Source: Poa pratensis
Lineage: Eukaryota; Streptophyta; Magnoliopsida; Poales; Poaceae
DNA length: 64,000 bases
NCBI GenBank assembly: GCA_947311845.1
Contig: CAMZMU010000048.1
Span: 25,788,368-25,852,367, forward strand
Direction: 5' to 3'
Below the pieces are notes generated by a model. The model had not been told where the DNA came from. It did not search any database and worked only from the letters and a program-made list of their open reading frames with translations. Shown piece after piece: positions 22,973-36,269 of the stretch; position 1 is the stretch's first letter; each line of letters opens with the position of its first letter. The position numbers were made by a program, and so were the translations under genes.

Positions 22973-24165
22973 TGAAAGGATCGGTATGGCCACCTAGAGG
23001 GGGGGGGGTGAATAGGTGCTACTCAATTTTTACCTCTTTTTCGAATTTAGGCTTGACACAAAGATAAATTCTCTAGATATGCAACTACGGTGAATTTACC
23101 TATATGACAAGTTAACACTAGACTAAGCACGATACAAGTAAGAGCTAGCGAGTAAGGAGTAACCGAACGGGAGGCAAGCGGAGACAAGGATGTATTCCGA
23201 GTTCCTCCTTTTTAGGGGAGTACGTCTCGTTGGAGGGGTGTGAGTTTCAAACTCAAACGCCACAAATGGCCTCACCCTATTCTCTGATGAACCTTGCCCA
23301 AAAGCTCGGTTCACCTTCCACTATCGGAATCCTTCAAGGCGGAATCCGGAGCCCTTACAACAAACTTGAGGCTCAACCCACAAAAGGATTGGGGGCTCCC
23401 AAGCACAACAACACCTGCTACACAAAAGTAACAAGTAAGTACAACAAGATGCCTAGGTTTTCCTAGTGGAAACCCTAGACTCGAATTCCTCAAGTGAATG
23501 AGGGGGAAATGAAGAACGCTTTGGTGAAGTAGAAGTTTCGGGCCTTCTCCTTCAATCCTCCAAAGATCAACGAGTTTGGGTGGAGGGATTGGGAGATCTA
23601 GTGATTCTTGAGCTTGCAATAATGGTGTCTTCAAGTTTGGGCAAGCATCAAGTCTCAAGGTAGGTGGAGGGGTATTTATACCCCTCTCCGAAAAGTGTCC
23701 GTTGAGGTCTCCTGTGCGAGCCCGGCCTGGGGACGGCCTGGCTGGTTTTGGAGGCCAGCCTCGAAGAACAGCTTCAGGGAGACCCGGCCTGGGGCCGGCC
23801 TGAGCGAGGCCGGTCGGCCATCCGGTGAAACCAGCCTGAAAGCCGGCCTGGGGCCGGCCTGAGCGAGGCCGGTCGGTCATCCGGCGAAACCAGCCTGGGA
23901 GCCGGCCTGGCCGGTTCCGGCGCGCGTCGAGGCCGGCCATGCATCGGAGGCAACTGGCCTGGGGCCGGCCTGGACCCCGGCCTAGGGAAGGCAGGTTTTC
24001 CTGACCAGCATTTCTTCAGATTTCGACAACTTCTCACAAAACCTTTTTGCACTTTTTAGAGAGATCTTCTTTTGTAGTTTTTCTGTGTGCACTTAACAAA
24101 CGGCTAAACACTCCAAGTGTTGTGATCAAACACCAAAACATAGATTAGAGGACAATGTCCTTTCA
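22973..24165 (-). repeat. 3' LTR of the Copia element
   Basis: It pairs with the LTR at 39935-41137. By hand alignment I count about 37 substitutions plus a few indels over 1.19 kb, roughly 3%, with transitions common. The GC-rich part (about 23.72-23.99 kb) is an array of GGCCGGCCTG-type repeats. Confidence 0.95.
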
Positions 24166-24181
24166 ATCTCCCCCTTTTTGA
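24166..24181 (-). other. polypurine tract of the Copia element
   Basis: On the minus strand AAAAAGGGGGAGAT lies directly before the 3' LTR start TGAAAGG. This is where plus-strand DNA priming would occur. Confidence 0.8.
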
Positions 24182-25079
24182 TGTTTGATGACAACACATG
24201 GATTTGCCAATAAAAAATTATCTAGTTTAAGCATTGGGCAAAGCTTTTAATTGAAACTCCCCTTGAACAAATAAGCCAACAAGGTATACAAGAAAAACAG
24301 GCTTATAAGAGAACAAAAGGTGTGCAATACAAAAGATACTATGTGAGCAAAGGATAGGAAATATTTATCACCATAGTCTTCATATGAGTAGAAGATTTAT
24401 CTTACCATGGAGGACTTCATATGAGTGAATAAACCAGGGATGGTCCTTACAATAATCATAATGGAGTTCCATAATATCCTTACAAAAATCCATGATACTT
24501 AAGTTCATTGATACAAACCAAAAAGAGTTCAACTAAAAACGAGTGCAAGAAAAACGCAAATGGAAATGGAAATAGATACAATGCAAATCCCCGGAGATGT
24601 CTCTCCCCCTTTGGCATCAAGACACCAAAAAGGGAGAAAGATAAGTGAAAAGACCACAAGATCACACACTGTAGTCACCGAGAGGGGGAAATGCATGCGC
24701 GAAGAAATCCACACGTATCCAATGGAAAGAAAACGATAAAACCCAAACAAACACATTGGATATGCACCAAAATAAAATCAAATAATTAAGCAATAATATC
24801 TCAAAGAAGAACCAACTCTTCATAAGAAGAGGGTGGTGGCCTGGCCACCATGTATGAGTGTGTGGTGTGGCACCGCGAAGATATATCTTGGGTTCACGGC
24901 CACTACTCGTCATTTAAGCTCATAATTCATAGAAACGAATATAGAGAAGCAAATGAGTTCTTAATGTCAGCATAATGGGGGGAGGGATAGTCCAATGAAT
25001 TAGGGCCGCACTCCCTCCATGTCCATGCCTGCACCTAAACACAATAGATAGTCAAGACATAGGTGTGTATGCAAAATAG

Positions 25080-26160
25080 TCAAGCAAAGCTCCTTGAATC
25101 CACGATATTTAGCTCATTCCACAAATAGGTGAATCTTGCTTCATCAAGAGGCTTCGTGAAAATATCGGCAAGTTGATCTCTTGTGGGAACATGGCTTAGC
25201 TCAATATCACCTCGGGCCACATGATCTCGAATGAAATGATGACGAATCTCAATATTCTTGGTTCTTGAATGTTGCACCGGGTTGTGGGCGATCTCGATAG
25301 CACTTGTATTGTCACATAAAAGAGGCACTTTGTCACAATTGACACCGTATTCCTTTAAAGTTTGCCTCATCCATAACAATTGGGTGCATGCACTTGCGGC
25401 CGCCACATACTCGGCTTCGGCGGTGGAGAGAGAAATACAATTTTGCTTCTTGGAAGACCAACTCACCAAGGAACCACCAAGAAATTGGCAAGCCTTGGAA
25501 GTTGACTTCCTATCATCTTGATCACCGGCCCAATCCGAGTCCGTGTACCCACAAAGAGCGAAAACCTTGTCCTTAGGGTACCACAACCCAAACTTTGGGG
25601 TATGAATCAAATATCGAAGGATTCTTTTGACCGCCACCATGTGGCTATCTTTATGAGCGGCTTGGTACCTTGCACACACCCCTACACTCAACACAATATC
25701 GGGTCTAGATGCACAAAGATAGAGCAAAGAACCAATCATGAAACGGTTTACCTTTTTATCTACATCTATACCCTTTGGGTTAAGTTGTAGATGAACCTTT
25801 GTGTCCATTTGTGTGCGCTTCTCCTTGCCACCAATCATATCAAACTTCTTGAGCATGTCTTGGATATATTTAGTTTGAGAGATGAAAGTCCCTCCTCTCA
25901 ATTGCTTGATCTCAAAACCAAGTAAGAACTTCAACTCTCCCATCATGGACATCTCAAACCTATCGGTCATAAGCTTTGAAAATTCATCATTGAAAGCTTT
26001 GTTAGTTGAGCCAAAGATAATATCGTCCACATAGACTTGGCATATGAAAAGCTCCCCTTTTACTCTCTTGGTAAAGAGAGTGGGATCGATTTGCCCAACC
26101 TCAAATCCACGGTCTACTAGAAGCTCTCTAAGGTGCTCATACCACGCACGGGAGCATGTT
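25080..26160 (-). pseudogene. Copia reverse transcriptase (C-terminal part) and RNase H
   Basis: The frame contains the reverse transcriptase catalytic YVDD motif (about 26.03 kb), the LLYLCASRPDI region and RNase H with STAEAEY and the terminal DQLADIFTKPLDE. It ends in a TGA at 25082-25080. It is out of frame with the preceding segment by one base (missing C near 26.15 kb), so it cannot be translated as part of the polyprotein. Confidence 0.93.
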
Positions 26161-26788
26161 TAAGTCCATAGAGCGCCTTATCGAGCTTGTAGATATGGTT
26201 AGGGAGTTTGGGGTCCTCAAAACCCGGTGGTTGCTTAACATATACTAATTCTTTAAGTGGACCATTTAGAAAAACACTTTTCACATCCATTTGTTGCAAG
26301 ATAAAATTATGATGAGATGCATATGCAAGGAGGATACAGATGGACTCAAGGCGAGCCACGGGAGCATAGGTCTCTCCAAAATCAATGCCTTCAACTTGAG
26401 AGTACCCTTGAGCCACCAATCTTGCATTGTTCCTCACCACCATGCCATGTTCATCTTGCTTGTTCTTGAATATCCACTTAGTGCCTATAACATTTCGGCA
26501 CTCCTTTGGCTTCTCAACTACCTTCCACACTTTGTTGCGCTTGAAATTATTGAGCTCTTCATGCATCGCATTCAACCAATCCGGATCTTCAATAGCTTCA
26601 AAGACTTTCTTTGGTTCCACAAAGGATATGTGCGCTTGATGTTCACTAAAGTTTGCACATTGTCTTCTAGTCACAACCATGCTCTTCAAATCACCAACAA
26701 TATTTTCCAACGAATGTTGTCTTATCTCCATGGTTCTTGCAACTCTAGCTTGACGACGGGCTTCTATATCCTCATTGGAGCTAGGAGG
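26117..26788 (-). pseudogene. Copia reverse transcriptase, N-terminal part
   Basis: The frame carries the start of the Copia reverse transcriptase ([25 protein letters not shown], the [10 protein letters not shown] block and [12 protein letters not shown]). It loses frame just after the last block through a missing C in a CCCC run near 26.15 kb. At its 5' side it is interrupted by the insertion beginning at 26789. Confidence 0.92.
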
Positions 26789-28347
26789 TGATGACGTGAA
26801 AACACACGTTCGTTGGGAGACCCCAAGAGGAAGGTATGAAGCAGTGCAGCAGCAAGTTTTCCCTCAGTAAGATACCAAGGTTATCAATCCATTAGGAGTA
26901 AGAAATCACTTCTGAAGGTTGTCAGTGGCGCGCTGACGTGGAACCTGCACACAACACAATCAAACTACTTTGCCCCAACGAAACAGTGAGGTTGTCAATC
27001 TCACCGGCTTGCTGAAAACAAAGGATTAAACGTATGGTGTGGAAAATAGTGTTTAATTGCAGAGAATGAAAAGGAACAATGATTGCAGTTGGTTGTATTA
27101 TCAGTGTAAAAGAATGGACCGGGTCCACAGTTCACTAGTGGTGTCTCTCCATAAAAGATAACTAACATGCTGGGTGAACAAATTACAGCTGGGCAATTGA
27201 TAAAATATTGAGCGCATAACAATGCATATATATGACAAGATGACTACTATGATATTCAATTGGGCATTACAACATGATACATAGACCGTTATCCAACAGC
27301 ATCTATGACTAATAATCCACCTTCAGGTTGACATCCGTGTTCCCCGTTGGTATTAAGTTGCAAGCAACAGATTATTGCATTAAGTAAAGTGCGTAATGTA
27401 AACAATACAATTATCCTTAGACAAAGCATTGCTGTTTTACCCCTAGTGGCAACAGCACATCCACAACCTTAGAAGTTTTGTCACTCTCCCAGATTACTGG
27501 AGATGAACCCACTATCTAGCATAAATACTCCCTCTTGGAGTTAAAAGCATCTACTTGGCCAAAGCATCTACTAGTAACGGAGAGCATGCAAGATCATAAA
27601 TAACATATAAGATAGATTGATAATCAACTTGACATAGTATTCAATATTCATCGGATCCCAGCAAACACAACATGTAGCATTACAATAAGATGATCTTGAT
27701 CATGATAGGCAGCTCACAAGATCTAAACATGATAGCACAAGGAGGAGAGACAACCATCTAGCTACTGCTATGGACCCGTAGTCCAAGGATGAACTACTCA
27801 CGCATCACTCCGGAGGCAGGCATGGTGATGTAGAGCCCTCCGGTGATGATTCCCCTCTCCGGCAGGGTGCCGGGAAGAGCTTCTGAACCCTCCCGAGCTA
27901 GGGTTGACGACGGCGGCGTCTCTGGAACTTTTCGTGGATAATGGCTCGGGTATTTAGGGTTTTCGCGTCGGGGATTATATAGGCGAAAGGGCGGCGGCTG
28001 GAGGCACCCGAGGGGCCACACCACCCCACGGCGCGGCAGGAGGTGGGCCCGCCCGCCCCATGGTGTGGCTGCCTCCTAGGTCGCCTCCGTCTCTCCTTTG
28101 GACTCCGTGTACGTGTTGGAAAAATAGGAGGTCTGTCCAAGTTTCGTCCAATTCCGAGAATATTTCCAGAACAGCTTTTCTGGAATACAAAAACAGCAGA
28201 AAACAGGAACTGGCACTGTGGCATCTTGTTAATAGGTTAGTCCCAGAAAATGCATAAAAATGCTATGAAGTGTATATAAAACATGTAACAATTGGTATAA
28301 TATCAACATGGAACATCAGAAATTATAGATACGTTTGAGACGTATCA
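26789..28347 (-). repeat. 3' LTR of the minus-strand pol-less element
   Basis: Pairs with 32258-33818. In sense orientation it starts TGATACGTCTCAAACGTATC, whose first 20 bases contain an inverted GATACGT/ACGTATC pair. A TATATAA box lies in the GC-rich part near 27.97 kb. Confidence 0.93.
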
Positions 28348-31300
28348 AGCATCCCCAAGCTTAGTTCTACTCGTCCTCGAGTAGGTAAAACGATAAAAAC
28401 AAAATAATTTCTGAGGTGACATGCTACCATCATAATCTTGATCAAATAGTATTGTAAAGCACATGTTATGAATGAAGTGATCCAGGTCAATGGTCTATAG
28501 TTTGCTAACAAATAGATAATGAGCAAACAACTGAATCATATAAGCAAAAACTTTTCATGAATAGTACTTTCGAGACAAGCATCAAAAGTTTTGCATAAGA
28601 GTTAACTCATAAAGCAATAGATTCTAAGTAAAAGGTATTTAACCAACACAAAGGAAGATTTAAGCTTCAGCAATTGCTTTCAACTTTCAACATATATCTC
28701 ATGGATATTTGTCAACACAAAGCAATATAATAAGTACAATATACTAGCATATAAAAATTGTTGCACCAAAGTTGACACTAGTGTTTGCTTCTGAGATAGA
28801 AAGAAGTAGGAAACTGACTCAACATAAAAGTAAAAGAAAGGCCCTTCGCAGAGGGAAGCAGGGATTAAATCATGTGCTAGAGCTTTTTAAGTTTTTGAAA
28901 TCATATAGAGAGTAAAAATAAATTTTGGGAGGTGTTTGTTAATTGTCAACGAATCAGAAAATGGAAAGTACAATATGACCCCTGCCAACCAGACTTTTAA
29001 GAGCGGCTCCCATGAAGGACGTTATTTCTACCAGCAAGGCAGATCATCCCTCTTTCTCTTTTGTTTACACATGCAGATATTTCACTGTATCATTGCTTGA
29101 CTGATAAATCAGGGCAAAAATGTGAAGAGAATTAAGCGGTTAAAGTTGTAATTAATTGGGACTGGGCACCCCATTTGCCAGCTCTTTTTGCAAAATTAAT
29201 GGATAAGCGGATGTATATGCCACTAGTCCGGTGGTAAAGTCTGTTTGACAGTGACATAAAGACATCCACCCCGTCCTCATGAGCTTGGTAAACATTGACA
29301 CAAAAAGGATAATAAAGTTTTGAATAGTTTAAAGGTAGCACATGAAAAATTTACTTGGAGTGGCAAGGAAATACCACATATAGGTAGTTATGGTGGACAC
29401 AAATGGCATGGATTTTGGCTCAAGGTTTTGGATGCACGAGAAGCATTCCCTCTCAGTACAGATTTAGGCTAGCAAGGTTATTTGAAGCAAACACAGGATA
29501 TCAACCGTACAACAAGACTCATATGAAAACATATTGCAAGCATTATAAGACTCTACACTGTCTTCCTTGTTAACCAAACCCTTTTACTAGAAAATATCTA
29601 GACCTTAGAGATACCAATCATACAAACCAAATTTCAACAAGCTTTACGGTATTTCTTCACTAATAGGTTTTAACCACATGATACAAAAGCTTAAACATGA
29701 ACTACTTGATAACTCAAAACAATTGACAAGTATCAAATTATCCAAGACAGTGATCTACAAGAATATGTAAGCTTTTTCCATTATACCATCTACCACATGC
29801 AGCATTTTCTGTTCCAACCAAACACCAATCAATTTATTTCAACAAAACTCTCCAAACAATTATAAGTGAAGCAAGAGAGTACTTTTCTAAAAGAACTAAC
29901 AGCTCTGAACAAGAGATGCATGAAAAACAGGAGCTAAAAGCATAGCAGTAGCTAGACAAGAATACTCAACAAGTATAAGTGAAGAATAGGAGTATTCACA
30001 TGAAAAAGCGGAGCGTGTCTCTCTCCCAAACAAGATTGCTAGGATCCAACAAGTTGATCTCAGAAAATAAAATAACAATGCGAAAATAAAAGCACACAGA
30101 CGCTCCAAGTAAAGCACATATGATGTGAAAGAATTAAAATATAGTTTCACTAGAGATGACCTGATAAGTTGCTGATGAAGAAGGGGATGCCTTGGGCATC
30201 CCCAAGCTTAGACGCTTGAGTCTTCTTGAAATATGCTGGGGTGATCCATGGGAGCATCCCCAAGCTTAAGCTCTTCACTCTTCTTGATCACATTATATCA
30301 TCCTCCTCTCTTGACCCTTGAAAACTTCCGCCACACCAAACTCAGAATAATTCTCATTAGAGGGTTAGTGCACAATCAAAAACTCACATGTTCTATAAGG
30401 ACACAAACATGACATTACTTTTAAACATTAGCTACTGCCACTGATGTTATGTGAAGCTCTTCACCCAAAAAAGAATTCCACTCAACACTAGTAAAAGAGA
30501 GAATGCAAAATAAAAGACAGAATCTGTCTAAAACAGAACAGTCCGTAAAGACGAATTTTTTCGAGGCACTTACGTTGCTCAATCGAAAAACTCAAAACTA
30601 ACGAAAGATGCGTACATATCTGAGGATCACGCACAAAAATTTCAGATTTAAATAATTTTTCTGTGATTTTACAGAAGCAAACGGTGAACAGCAGAAATCT
30701 GTTCCTGCGCAGAAATCCAAATCTAGCATCATCTTCCTATTAGAGGCTTACTTGGCACAACAATGCAAGAAAATAAAGATACAAAGGATTGTTACAGAAG
30801 TAAACAACACTTGACTCAAACTGAAAACAAAAGATAATGGGTTGCCTCCCAAAAGCGCTTTCTTTAATGCCTTTTAGCTAGGCTAGAAGATTTTAATGAT
30901 GCTCTCATAAGAATAAGAGTTGAAAAACAAAAAGAGCATCAAGAGGCAAATATCAAACACATTTAAGTCTAACCCACTTCCTATGCAAAGGAATCTTGTA
31001 AAAAATAAATTATTGAAGCATAAAGCAACTAGCATAGAAAGATGAAACAAATAACTTCAAAACTTTCAACATAAAGAGAGTGTTTTAGTACTTGAAAACT
31101 TTTACAACCATATTTTCCTCTCTCATAATAACTTTCAGTAGCATCATGAACAAACTCAACAATATAACTATCACATAAAGCATGCTTTTCATGATCTACA
31201 AACACATAATTTTTATTAAGCTAAAAACAGTGGGGTCATTAAACCCACTTTTGACAATAGTAGTATAATAAATATCATTAGGCAATATAGGACCATCATC

Positions 31301-32257
31301 AAGAGCATTATCATATATAACATTAGGGAGCACATTTTTACTTTCTGCAATTTCCTTTTCTTGAGTCAAGGAGCTTGTTACTTCAAATTTATCAAAAGGA
31401 GATATTTCAATAGAATCATGACATTCAACAATATAGCATTCTTCCTCCTTAGGTAGGCATGGAGGGTAATCATATAATGTAAGAGTTAAAGAGTTACTAT
31501 CATTAGAGGTAGATCCTCCTTTTGTTCATCACTCTCTTCCTCTTTTTCATCCAATGAGCTTTCAGTTTCAGCAATTTCTTCTCCCACAGGTTCCTGAAAG
31601 GTAGCAAGTTGTTCTGGAGAATAAGTTTTCTCAAGAAATTCAGTGATATAAGGATTATCATTGTAATATTCAAGGCAATAACCAAGTATAGCAAATTTCA
31701 GTTTATAAGGAGAATCATCATCTTGAATAAACCAGCAATTTCATAGGCACCTTAAAAACAACAAATTCTTCATTTGTTCAAGATTACCAAAGTCATAGTT
31801 TCCTTTAGCATAAGCAGCCAAGGTTTCATTATCATTATAATCACATTGGAAAGGGAGGTGTTTATGCCTTCTACACAAAAACATTCATTAAAGCACAGGA
31901 TTCATCATAAGTAAGCACAAGTTTCTAGCAAAATAATTCAATTATATTTTTCCATAATGTTTCCCTTTTTGAGACAAGCGGTATTCCTTATATAATTTGT
32001 TGTTCCTCCGTGAACCCACTTAGCCAATAAGATTTTGTTTCAAAGAGAAAACCATTGATAGCAATAAATAACTAGACATAATAACAAACCGAAATAAACT
32101 AAATGCAAGAAACTTTTTTTGTGTTTTTGATAATAAAAGCAAACAAGACAAGATAAAATAAACTAAGCAAGACAAAACAAAGTAAAGAGATTGGAAGCGT
32201 GAGACTCCCCTTGCAGAAATCCTCTTACTCCCCGGCAACGGCGCCAGAAAAATTGCT
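28348..32257 (-). mobile_element. interior of the minus-strand pol-less element, gag decayed
   Basis: The interior aligns with that of the plus-strand copy at 43707-50191. The start of the gag frame can be followed near 32.1 kb on the minus strand, but the frame soon diverges and breaks. Only short frames remain elsewhere, so this copy encodes nothing recognisable. Confidence 0.7.
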
Positions 32258-33818
32258 TGATGACGTGAAAGCACACGTTCGTTGGGAGACCCCAAGAGGA
32301 AGGTATGAAGCAGTGCAGCAGCAAGTTTTCCCTCAGTAAGATACCAAGGTTATCAATCCAGTAGGAGTAAGAAATCACTTCTGAAGGTTGTCAGTGGCGC
32401 GCTGACGTGGAACCTGCACACAACACAATCAAACTACTTTGCCCCAACGAAACAGTGAGGTTGTCAATCTCACCGGCTTGCTGAAAACAAAGGATTAAAC
32501 GTATGGTGTGGAAAATAGTGTTTAATTGCAGAGAATGAAAAGGAACAATGATTGCAGTTGGTTGTATTATCAGTGTAAAAGAATGGACCGGGGTCCACAG
32601 TTCACTAGTGGTGTCTCTCCATAAAAGATAACTAACATGCTGGGTGAACAAATTACAGCTGGGCAATTGATAAAATATTGAGCGCATAACAATGCATATA
32701 TATGAAGATGACTACTATGATATTCAATTGGGCATTACAACATGATACATAGACCGTTATCCAACAGCATCTATGACTAATAATCCACCTTCAGGTTGAC
32801 ATCCGTGTTCCCCGTTGGTATTAAGTTGCAAGCAACAGATTATTGCATTAAGTAAAGTGCGTAATGTAAACAATACAATTATCCTTAGACAAAGCATTGC
32901 TGTTTTACCCCTAGTGGCAACAGCACATCCACAACCTTAGAAGTTGCTGTCACTCTCCCAGATTACTGGAGATGAACCCACTATCTAGCATAAATACTCC
33001 CTCTTGGAGTTAAAGCATCTACTTGGCCAAAGCATCTACTAGTAACGGAGAGCATGCAAGATCATAAATAACATATAAGATAGATTGATAATCAACTTGA
33101 CATAGTATTCAATATTCATCGGATCCCAGCAAACACAACATGTAGCATTACAATAATATGATCTTGATCATGATAGGCAGCTCACAAGATCTAAACATGA
33201 TAGCACAAGGAGGAGAGACAACCATCTAGCTACTGCTATGGACCCGTAGTCCAAGGATGAACTACTCACGCATCACTCCGGAGGCAGGCATGGCGATGTA
33301 GAGCCCTCCGGTGATGATTCCCCTCTCCGGCAGGGTGCCGGGAAGAGCTTCTGAACCCTCCCGAGCTAGGGTTGACGACGGCGGCGTCTCTGGAAATTTT
33401 CGTGGATAATGGCTCGGGTATTTAGGGTTTTCGCGTCGGGGGGATTATATAGGCGAAAGGGCGGCGGCTGGAGGCACCCGAGGGGGCCACACCACCCCAG
33501 GCGCGGCAGGAGGTGGGCCCGCCCCGCCCCATGGTGTGGCTGCCTCCTAGGTCGCCTCCGTCTCTCCTTTGGACTCTGTGTACGTGTTGGAAAAATAGGA
33601 GGTCCTGTCCAAGTTTCGTCCAATTCCGAGAATATTTCCAGAACAGCTTTTCTGGAATACAAAAACACAGAAAACAGGAACTGGCACTGTGGCATCTTGT
33701 TAATAGGTTAGTCCCAGAAAATGCATAAAAATGCTATGAAGTGTATATAAAACATGTAGCAATTGGTATAATATAAACATGGAACATCAGAAATTATAGA
33801 TACATTTGAGACGTATCA
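32258..33818 (-). repeat. 5' LTR of the minus-strand pol-less element
   Basis: Pairs with 26789-28347. The primer-binding region GGCGCCGTTGCCGGGGAG lies immediately inside (minus strand, about 32.23-32.25 kb), which fixes this as the 5' LTR. Confidence 0.93.
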
Positions 33819-33823
33819 GGAGG

Positions 33824-34290
33824 TATCTCTTGATCATCTTGATCATTTGTGTCCCCGTCTTGACCGGTATGATGACCTTGGTCTTCAATGTGCACACCTT
33901 CATCACTAGAAGGAGAAGATGGACCTTGGTCTTGATCATGGCTAGCATCAATAATTGGAGAATTTGGTTCTTGCGTAGCAACTTGATCAACTTGAGGAGG
34001 GTCTTGAACTTGGTCTTGGCTAGGTGCATCATTTGCTCCATCGAATGGTGCGGTTTCCACTTGTGATGATGAATGCTCCACATGGGTGGAGCTTGGTCCT
34101 TCTTGAGGCGCCTCATGGTGGATCTCGATTGGGCGAAAGAATCCCACGCCCATTCGCCTTATTGCATCTTGAGGTTCCTCATCATCTACATCACGAACAT
34201 GAAATTGCGCCACTTGGGAGCCGTCATTCTCATCGAACTCCACACTACAAGATTCTACAATGGTCCCGAAGGACTTGTCGTAGATTCTAT
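33824..34290 (-). pseudogene. Copia polyprotein, linker between integrase and reverse transcriptase
   Basis: A fragment of the Copia polyprotein trapped between the two nested insertions. It begins with the continuation of the integrase C-terminal GTFVGYG...SHTY region (KSFGTIVESCSVEFDEN) and runs into a low-complexity acidic linker with many D, Q and S residues. The reading frame is open through this piece. Confidence 0.85.
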
Positions 34291-36071
34291 CACTAGTACA
34301 GAACGACACATCGGAAACGGGCCAAAAACCCTTCGGCAACGGAGAAAGGGTCCGTGTCCCCGACCCTGTCACTGATGTGAAGGCCTTCATCGGTAACGGA
34401 GGCAAAAAACCGTCACCGATGAGGGCATAAGTTGGCTACGGTTGCGGACCCATCTCCGTTTCCGATGTATCGGTGCATCAGTAACGGAGATTCTATTTTA
34501 CTCGTTTGCATTGAGATTCTTTCAGAAGACTACATGAGCAATTCGGTTGCCAAATTACATTCAAAATCTCACAGCAGAAGCACAAAGTTACCAAATCCAT
34601 TCATAACGTATATAAGAATTGTCATCGTTACATAGCATCAAAAGATGAGTTACACATGCCTCGCTAATCCTATCATTCTCATGCCTCCCTAAACTTAACT
34701 TTTATGACACTCCACTCTTCTCCAGCTCCACCTTCTTCCTCAGTTCCGAAGCGCCGAAAACGGAATTCGACCTAGCAAAAGACTCGAGTAGCGGTTTCAT
34801 GCTTCTCCAAATCACATCTGCAGCCAAATTGCTACACACATACACAAAATAGATGGAGAAACTAAAGACAAGAAACCACACCGAGCTCGCAAGCCTCCTT
34901 AGCAAATTAATCTTACCAAATTCTTCGTAGCGAGGCTTGCTCCATCTTGGACGGTGTCGCCGAAATATAATAACGTCACCGCTGTGACATTTCGGCCACA
35001 CTGTCCAAGACACTCTTAATTAAAAAAGTGTTTTGAACAGTGCAGCGAAACGTCACAACAGCGACGGTTCACGGATATGATCCCACTTTGTATTTAGCTC
35101 TTTTAAAGCTTGTTTGGATCTGCATGGCGCTTCTGCATATAAAATACATGGATGTCTAGTTAGAAAAGAGCCAAATATGATGCTACATGACATAAATACA
35201 ATTTAAGATGAAAACAGTTTACACCTTAAGCGCCTATATCCATGTGCTTGCTGTCCGATCGAAACGATTTGGAGGCAGAACTTGAAGGTGATGTTACCTT
35301 CAATTGCCTCACCATTTTTATGCATTGTCGCCGAAATATACTATTACTTCATACACTAGCTACACAAAACCATAACGAGGATTAGCACATTGACAAAGGG
35401 TTGAAATTAATCTATTAGACTTCAAATACTAAAAACAAACACAACACAATACTAGATTTCAAATACTAGACAAGTTGAAGGTAATGTATTCATCATCGGC
35501 AGTACTAAAAACAAACACAACACAATACTAGACTTCAAATACTAGACAAGTTTTATATGCTACTTTAAAAAAAATGTAAGATCTAGTGTTGAGGGGTGTA
35601 TTCATCATCGGCGGTACTACAATACTAGACAGAACACAATACTACAATACTAGACAGAACTACAATACTAGATCGGTAGATGCTACTTTAAATAAAATGT
35701 AAGATCTAATGTCGAGGGGTGTATTCATCATCGGCACTAGACAGAACACAATACTAGACTTCAAATACTAGACAAGTTTTCTGTGCTACTTTAAACAAAA
35801 TGTAAGATCTAGTCGGCTACATACCCGGGGAAGATGCACGGCAATAGACCAGTAGATCCGCGTCGGCGACATACTCGGGGAAGATGCGCGGCGGCTCGCC
35901 GACGAGCCGCTGGGGGGGATGCGCGGCGGCTCACGACGCGCCGCTGGGGGGGATGCGCGGCGGCTCACGACGCGCCGCTGGGGAAGATGCACGGCGGCAA
36001 TGCCGGTCGGACGCGCCGCTCAGATCTGCGAGATAAGGGTTAGGTCTGGAGCCGCCGCCACACTATGACTG

Positions 36072-36072
36072 T

Positions 36073-36118
<46 letters not shown>
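36072..36118 (+). repeat. GTGAGA microsatellite
   Basis: About seven tandem copies of a GAGTGA hexamer inside the CACTA element; likely polymorphic in length. Confidence 0.9.
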
Positions 36119-36269
36119 AAAGAGCGTTAGGGTTGCCGCAGTGGCACATTTATAGCATATAATAACATCGCAAACGGAGGCGATAAACAACCGTTTCCTC
36201 TAATTTCTTCACTGACACACTGGGCCTACTTACAAAGGATTGATAGAGTAATTGAACTAACTATCTACT

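Larger units (their letters stand above)
26789..33818 (-). mobile_element. pol-less LTR retrotransposon inserted in the Copia element
   Basis: Two LTRs of about 1.56 kb flank a 3.9 kb interior; on the minus strand the ends are TGATACGTCTC and GTCATCA. GGAGG is repeated at 26784-26788 and 33819-33823. The segment just inside the 5' LTR reads TTTCTGGCGCCGTTGCCGGG, a common Triticeae Gypsy primer-binding region, and AAGCTTGGGGATGC precedes the 3' LTR. I find no polymerase, integrase or RNase H. By hand count the LTRs differ at about 10 positions (0.6%), so it is the youngest dated LTR element here. The TGATACGTCTC ends recall Triticeae families such as Fatima or Sumana, but I am not certain. Confidence 0.93.

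Noticed and set aside
23311..23940. Frame of about 209 codons on the minus strand, with a near copy at 40289-40912
   Set aside because: Both lie in the GC-rich repeat array of the Copia LTRs and are rich in R, P and G. They are repeat-driven open frames, not genes.
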